From Tannerella sp. (GTDB lineage Bacteria; Bacteroidota; Bacteroidia; Bacteroidales; Tannerellaceae), in assembly GCA_031277235.1 (NCBI GenBank), contig JAITMT010000136.1, forward strand, positions 1-17,248: a stretch of DNA of 17,248 bases, written 5' to 3'. Under the pieces are notes generated by a model. That model saw nothing but the letters and a program-made list of their open reading frames with translations, was not told the DNA's origin and searched no databases. Below are positions 14,202 to 17,248 of the stretch, one piece after another. How positions within the stretch are numbered: the first letter of the stretch is position 1; each line of letters opens with the position of its first letter. Position numbers and translations under genes: made by a program.

Positions 14202-16337
14202 TTATTTTCCCATAAATTTGAAAGTTACTTTTCCGATATTGTCCGGCTTCCCTTTTTCGGCTTTTGACACAGCGCCTTCCCATTGACCTTTTCTGTTTTT
14301 CGCAAGCTTGATTTCACGCCAGGAATAAACGCCTTTTTCGTAATCGAAAGTTTCGCCATCGTCGTCGTAGAGAAAGTAGTGTCCGGGGTTTTCCCCGTAA
14401 TGACGTATTTCAATATCCATTTTTTCACCTCTTGCCGGAGCATGCAGACGGGTTTTCATCATGGGAATTAAAGCCCCGTCTTTTACAAACACCGGTATTT
14501 TGTCTAATTCGGACGTTACGGTAATTTCCTTGCCTTCGCCGACGAAATCGCCGGTGTAAAAATCGTACCATTTTCCTTGCGGAAGAATTACCTTGCGTGA
14601 GGTTTGCCCCGCAAACATCGGCGCCACCAACAGATATTCGCCGGCCATATATTGGTCTTTACACTCTCGGCTCACCGCTTCTAAATAAGGATTGTTTTCC
14701 AAATTTTGTTCGTTCACTTCCTTCCGATTATCTGTTCTAAATCCGGCTTCGAGCGCCATTGCGCGAAAAGGCGGCGTTCCTTCGAAGTGATATTTGGCAA
14801 ATTCGGTATAAAAATAAGGCATGAGTTGCATTCGCAGAGAGGCGTAGTATTTCACTTGTTCGGCTACTTCGGGAAAAGACCAGGGTTTGGTACCACTACT
14901 CCAGGCATTGATCATGGCCATCGGAGAGAAAACGACCGATTGGAAACGTCTCAACCATTCTTCTCCGGTTTTCGAACCCCGGACTTCAGGCGTCCATAGT
15001 ACACCACAGAAACTGCTGTTGATGAGCGCCGTGATGAAATCCTGATGGCTATAATAATCGTTGTAAATGACATAAGGCAGGTTGTTGCCGCCGGCGTTGG
15101 AAGCGCGTACCAACCCGAACGTCCGCTCGTTGCGTTGACGGTATAATTCGTCAGTCAATTTCATGGCAAGCACACCGTATGTTTGCCGCATTTTTGCGGC
15201 GCTTATACCCGATGGAAAGGTGGCTACATCCGGCCATAAATAATGATCATATCCATCTACTTCGTCGATTTTATAGCCGCCTACCCCGATATCCACCTGA
15301 TCTTTTTTCAGTTGTGCCGACAGTATTTCACGCGCCTTCGGATGGGCAAGATCGGGGACAATCCCGCACCAAACCGTATGGGAAGCGGTATATGGTTCTA
15401 TGGCTTTATAAATAGAAGCTTCGGGCGATATGTATGGATTTGTCCATAAATTGATACGAACACCTTTGTCTTTCATGGTTTTGACAAATTTCGCCGGGTC
15501 GGGAAAGCGCCCTTTGTCCCATTCAAACGTACACGGATAGGAACGAGACTGCCATCCCGGTTCCAAGCCGATAAAATCAAGCGGGAAACCGCGTTTTTCA
15601 AACTCGGAGGCTTCTTCTATGACCTGATCGGCTGTAAACAAACGGTGTACCCGTTGGGTGAAACCAAGTCCCCAACGCGGAGGAAGCGTTCCGCCGCCGC
15701 AGTACAGATTATACCGGCGTACGGCATCCAATGGCGTAGGTCCCGAAAAGGCCAAGACTTCTACGCCGCCGGCCGGAATAAGTACCTCAATTGCATCCGA
15801 ATAGGGACGCGACGACCAAGTTTTATCGGTGTTACGGTCTTTAACCTCCGGCGGATTTTGGCTGTCTTTACGGACTCCGGTTCCCACATAAACAGTGAGG
15901 TACTCAGCCGAATTGATCAACACGCCGTAGCCGCGAGACGATACATAAAAAGGCACCGGCGCATGGCTGCGACCATTATCCTTGCCGCCGTAATGATCCA
16001 TATGCAGATTCAGGATTTTTCCACGTTGATGTACGGTTTGAAAATTCAATCCCAGTCCGAAAATCTCTTCCCCTCTCTCCAATGGAAAACGGAGATACAC
16101 TTGCCCGTTGATGGTTTCGGCTTTTATCGCGTCCATCACCGGCGATAAATCCGTTTTTGCCATCTTTTGGATTGCATCCTGATTAGGGTCAACCCCTGCG
16201 GCAGATAACAAATTATACGCTTCGGGACTACCGTACACCGTTTTCCATACGCCCGGAGCCACTTCCCTCCACTGCAATGTCTGCGCGGATAAAACGACCG
16301 ATAAAAAGGCTAATCCTATAATAATGAATGATTTCAT
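14202..16337 (-). CDS. GH31 family alpha-glycosidase
   Basis: A 711-aa protein with Sec signal peptide (MKSFIIIGLAFLSVVLSA, cleavage near 18). N-terminal beta domain with GEEIFGLGLNFQTVHQRG, then the barrel: PPRWGLGFTQRV, DFIGLEPGWQ, FPDPAKFVKTMKDKGVRINLWTNPY, GGYKIDEVDGYD with D358 as the expected nucleophile, RASNAGGNNLPYVIYNDYYSHQDF with D427 as a candidate acid/base, and a C-terminal beta region (EYLLVAPMFAGQ, LPQGKWYDFYTGD, IPVFVKDGALIPMM). GH31 includes alpha-glucosidases, alpha-xylosidases and alpha-galactosidases; the sequence does not decide between them. It is the first gene of the operon, 27 nt after a TATATTTG box. Periplasmic trimming of a side-chain sugar is the likely job. Confidence 0.85.
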   Translation of the reverse strand: MKSFIIIGLAFLSVVLSAQTLQWREVAPGVWKTVYGSPEAYNLLSAAGVDPNQDAIQKMAKTDLSPVMDAIKAETINGQVYLRFPLERGEEIFGLGLNFQTVHQRGKILNLHMDHYGGKDNGRSHAPVPFYVSSRGYGVLINSAEYLTVYVGTGVRKDSQNPPEVKDRNTDKTWSSRPYSDAIEVLIPAGGVEVLAFSGPTPLDAVRRYNLYCGGGTLPPRWGLGFTQRVHRLFTADQVIEEASEFEKRGFPLDFIGLEPGWQSRSYPCTFEWDKGRFPDPAKFVKTMKDKGVRINLWTNPYISPEASIYKAIEPYTASHTVWCGIVPDLAHPKAREILSAQLKKDQVDIGVGGYKIDEVDGYDHYLWPDVATFPSGISAAKMRQTYGVLAMKLTDELYRQRNERTFGLVRASNAGGNNLPYVIYNDYYSHQDFITALINSSFCGVLWTPEVRGSKTGEEWLRRFQSVVFSPMAMINAWSSGTKPWSFPEVAEQVKYYASLRMQLMPYFYTEFAKYHFEGTPPFRAMALEAGFRTDNRKEVNEQNLENNPYLEAVSRECKDQYMAGEYLLVAPMFAGQTSRKVILPQGKWYDFYTGDFVGEGKEITVTSELDKIPVFVKDGALIPMMKTRLHAPARGEKMDIEIRHYGENPGHYFLYDDDGETFDYEKGVYSWREIKLAKNRKGQWEGAVSKAEKGKPDNIGKVTFKFMGK

Positions 16338-16476
16338 GGTACAACTATTGTTTTTTCAGGATACAAATATACCCGTTTTCCGGCTTTGCGGATATAAATT
16401 CTGTCCCGAAAGAATGTAATATTGTCTCAATTTTATATACAAAACTGATTTATAATCACATACATGTAATGAACAG
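16338..16476. other. Regulatory gap between regulator fragment and GH31
   Basis: A 139-bp AT-rich gap with no ORF. It contains the -7 box and a TACATGTA palindrome at 16461-16468. It is the natural target region for the upstream AraC-type regulator if that still works. Confidence 0.4.
16364..16371 (-). promoter_or_regulatory. Predicted -7 box for the glycan operon
   Basis: TATATTTG read on the minus strand matches the Bacteroidetes TAnnTTTG -7 consensus and lies about 26 nt before the GH31 start. No clear TTTG -33 element is present at the usual distance, so an activator may be needed. Confidence 0.5.
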
Positions 16477-16850
16477 TCACTTGTTCATCCGAATTTCGGA
16501 CGGGGATTGGTTGAAATAAGACTTGAAAGTTTTGGTAAAATAGGAGGGACTACTGAAGCCGACTTTGTATGCAATTTCGGAAATACTCAAATCAGTCTCT
16601 TTTAAATATTTGGAAGCAAACTGCATACGGGTGTTGCGGATTAAGTCAACCGGAGAAAGGTCGGACAAGGATTTCAGTTTCCGATAGAAAGCGGAACGGC
16701 TCATTCCGATTTCCCTATAAAATTCGTTCATATTGATTTCCGATTCGTTCAGGCGCTCCATGATAAACGTATAGAAGGAATCCATGAAACGACTGTCAAC
16801 GGACGAGGTAGGCAGTTCGGGAAACAGGGAAGAATAGTGCTGATTTGACG
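16477..16850 (-). pseudogene. C-terminal AraC-type fragment of a hybrid two-component regulator
   Basis: The minus-strand frame is open from about 16872 to the TGA at 16477-16479. From ~16850 it reads PSNQHYSSLFPELPTSSVDSRF, the usual linker of hybrid two-component systems, then an AraC/XylS domain: MNEFYREIGMSRSAFYRKLKSLSDLSPVDLIRN (first HTH) and ISEIAYKVGFSSPSYFTKTFKSYFNQSPSEIR (second HTH). Complete hybrid regulators in Bacteroidetes exceed 1200 aa, with a periplasmic sensor, histidine kinase and receiver domain. All of that is missing here because the sequence changes to a transposase-like N-terminus. An internal ATG at 16785 could still make a 102-aa DNA-binding domain. Its place just upstream of the glycan operon suggests it once controlled it. 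Confidence 0.75.
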
Positions 16851-17015
16851 GTGTGTTACACGGAAAAACTCCTCAAGCCTGTATGTGCTGCAGCCCCGTA
16901 TCAGCTGGATTATGGCATAAAGTTTTACGCTCGCAAGGTTGTTTTTACTGCTTTTAAATATCGCCTCTACCTGTCCGGTCGTGTAATTTTTAAACTGTTT
17001 TACTTTGCGTCCCAT
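16845..17015 (-). pseudogene. N-terminal fragment of an IS630-like transposase
   Basis: ATG 17015 starts MGRKVKQFKNYTTGQVEAIF and continues SSKNNLASVKLYAIIQLIRG, CSTYRLEEFFRVTHRQI, the helix-turn-helix N-terminus of IS630-like transposases as I recall it. After roughly 57 residues the similarity ends, and the DNA continues as the regulator fragment in a different frame (the transposase frame runs on to a stop near 16749 with no family resemblance). The DDE catalytic part is missing, so it is a remnant. No clear IS ends or target duplication were found. Confidence 0.55.
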
Positions 17016-17248
17016 AAATTTACTTTTTTAAGATTTCAGGCTGCAAGGATAATTCTTTTTTAGGTAATTTAAAAATAGAAATTATATAAGATTATTGTTT
17101 CTCAAGCAAAATAACGAATTGTATATATTAAATTAACAATACCGATTAAATTATGCAGTATTGTCTCGAAAGATGATACTTTTTTTGCAACTCTTGTCTT
17201 GTCGTGGTACTCTTTATCACCATCAAGCGTTATATGGAAGGCTTTAAA
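17016..17248. other. AT-rich right end, possible partial frame
   Basis: On the minus strand a frame is open from the right edge to a TGA at 17102-17104 (48 codons, KAFHITLDGDKEYHDKTR then KKVSSFETILHN). It could be the 3' end of a gene outside the window or leader DNA of the insertion sequence. The A/T-rich tail of the frame argues against strong coding. Nothing else is identifiable. Confidence 0.2.

Overview
The window looks like a Bacteroidales-type chromosome (Bacteroides/Parabacteroides/Dysgonomonas relatives). Signs of this are promoter boxes of the TTTG / TAnnTTTG kind, a Bacteroidetes HU-like DNA-binding protein, TssD-family type VI secretion (T6SS) tube proteins, the C-terminus of a hybrid two-component regulator, and a multi-enzyme glycan-degradation operon.

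Left part (1-~7050). The window opens inside a minus-strand HU-like DNA-binding protein gene that carries an apparent one-base frameshift near its start. Two plus-strand cassettes of the same design follow. Each has a ~117-bp near-identical promoter region, a TssD-like tube protein with an MFxHRSFL N-terminus (A), a second TssD-like tube protein (B), a cytoplasm-made effector candidate, and one or more exported proteins that could be immunity proteins. In cassette 1 (700-3125) tssD-B is interrupted by a nonsense codon, the effector has an unrecognised C-terminal toxin-like region, and the immunity candidate is a lipoprotein resembling DUF3997. In cassette 2 (3276-6913) all genes look intact. 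Its effector ends in an L,D-transpeptidase (YkuD-type) domain with the HPTNGCIR active-site motif, and two exported proteins follow. The two effectors differ over most of their length but share an N-terminal segment with a PYEG[FY]V core and a later SSDY motif, which suggests a common TssD-loading module. The model is that each cassette encodes its own tube subunits, a cargo and a periplasmic protector. The rest of the T6SS (sheath, baseplate, membrane complex) is not in the window.

Middle (~6200-7460). This is a gene-poor tract rich in short palindromes with 3-nt TGC or ACA loops. It includes a 28-bp repeat present twice exactly and once degenerately, and a compound inverted repeat resembling a paired REP/BIME element.

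Right part (7459-16337, minus strand). A tightly packed operon for acidic, probably pectic, glycans reads GH31 -> a 1369-residue GH28-GH105-GH29 fusion -> a DUF362 protein with a twin-arginine leader -> a stand-alone GH105. Gaps are 9-25 bp and a TATATTTG box lies ahead of GH31. Together they could trim galacturonan/rhamnogalacturonan fragments, remove unsaturated uronic acids and release fucose. No SusC/SusD pair is present. Upstream, only the AraC-type tail of a regulator remains, fused to the N-terminal fragment of an IS630-like transposase, so local control of this operon appears to have been damaged by an insertion/deletion.
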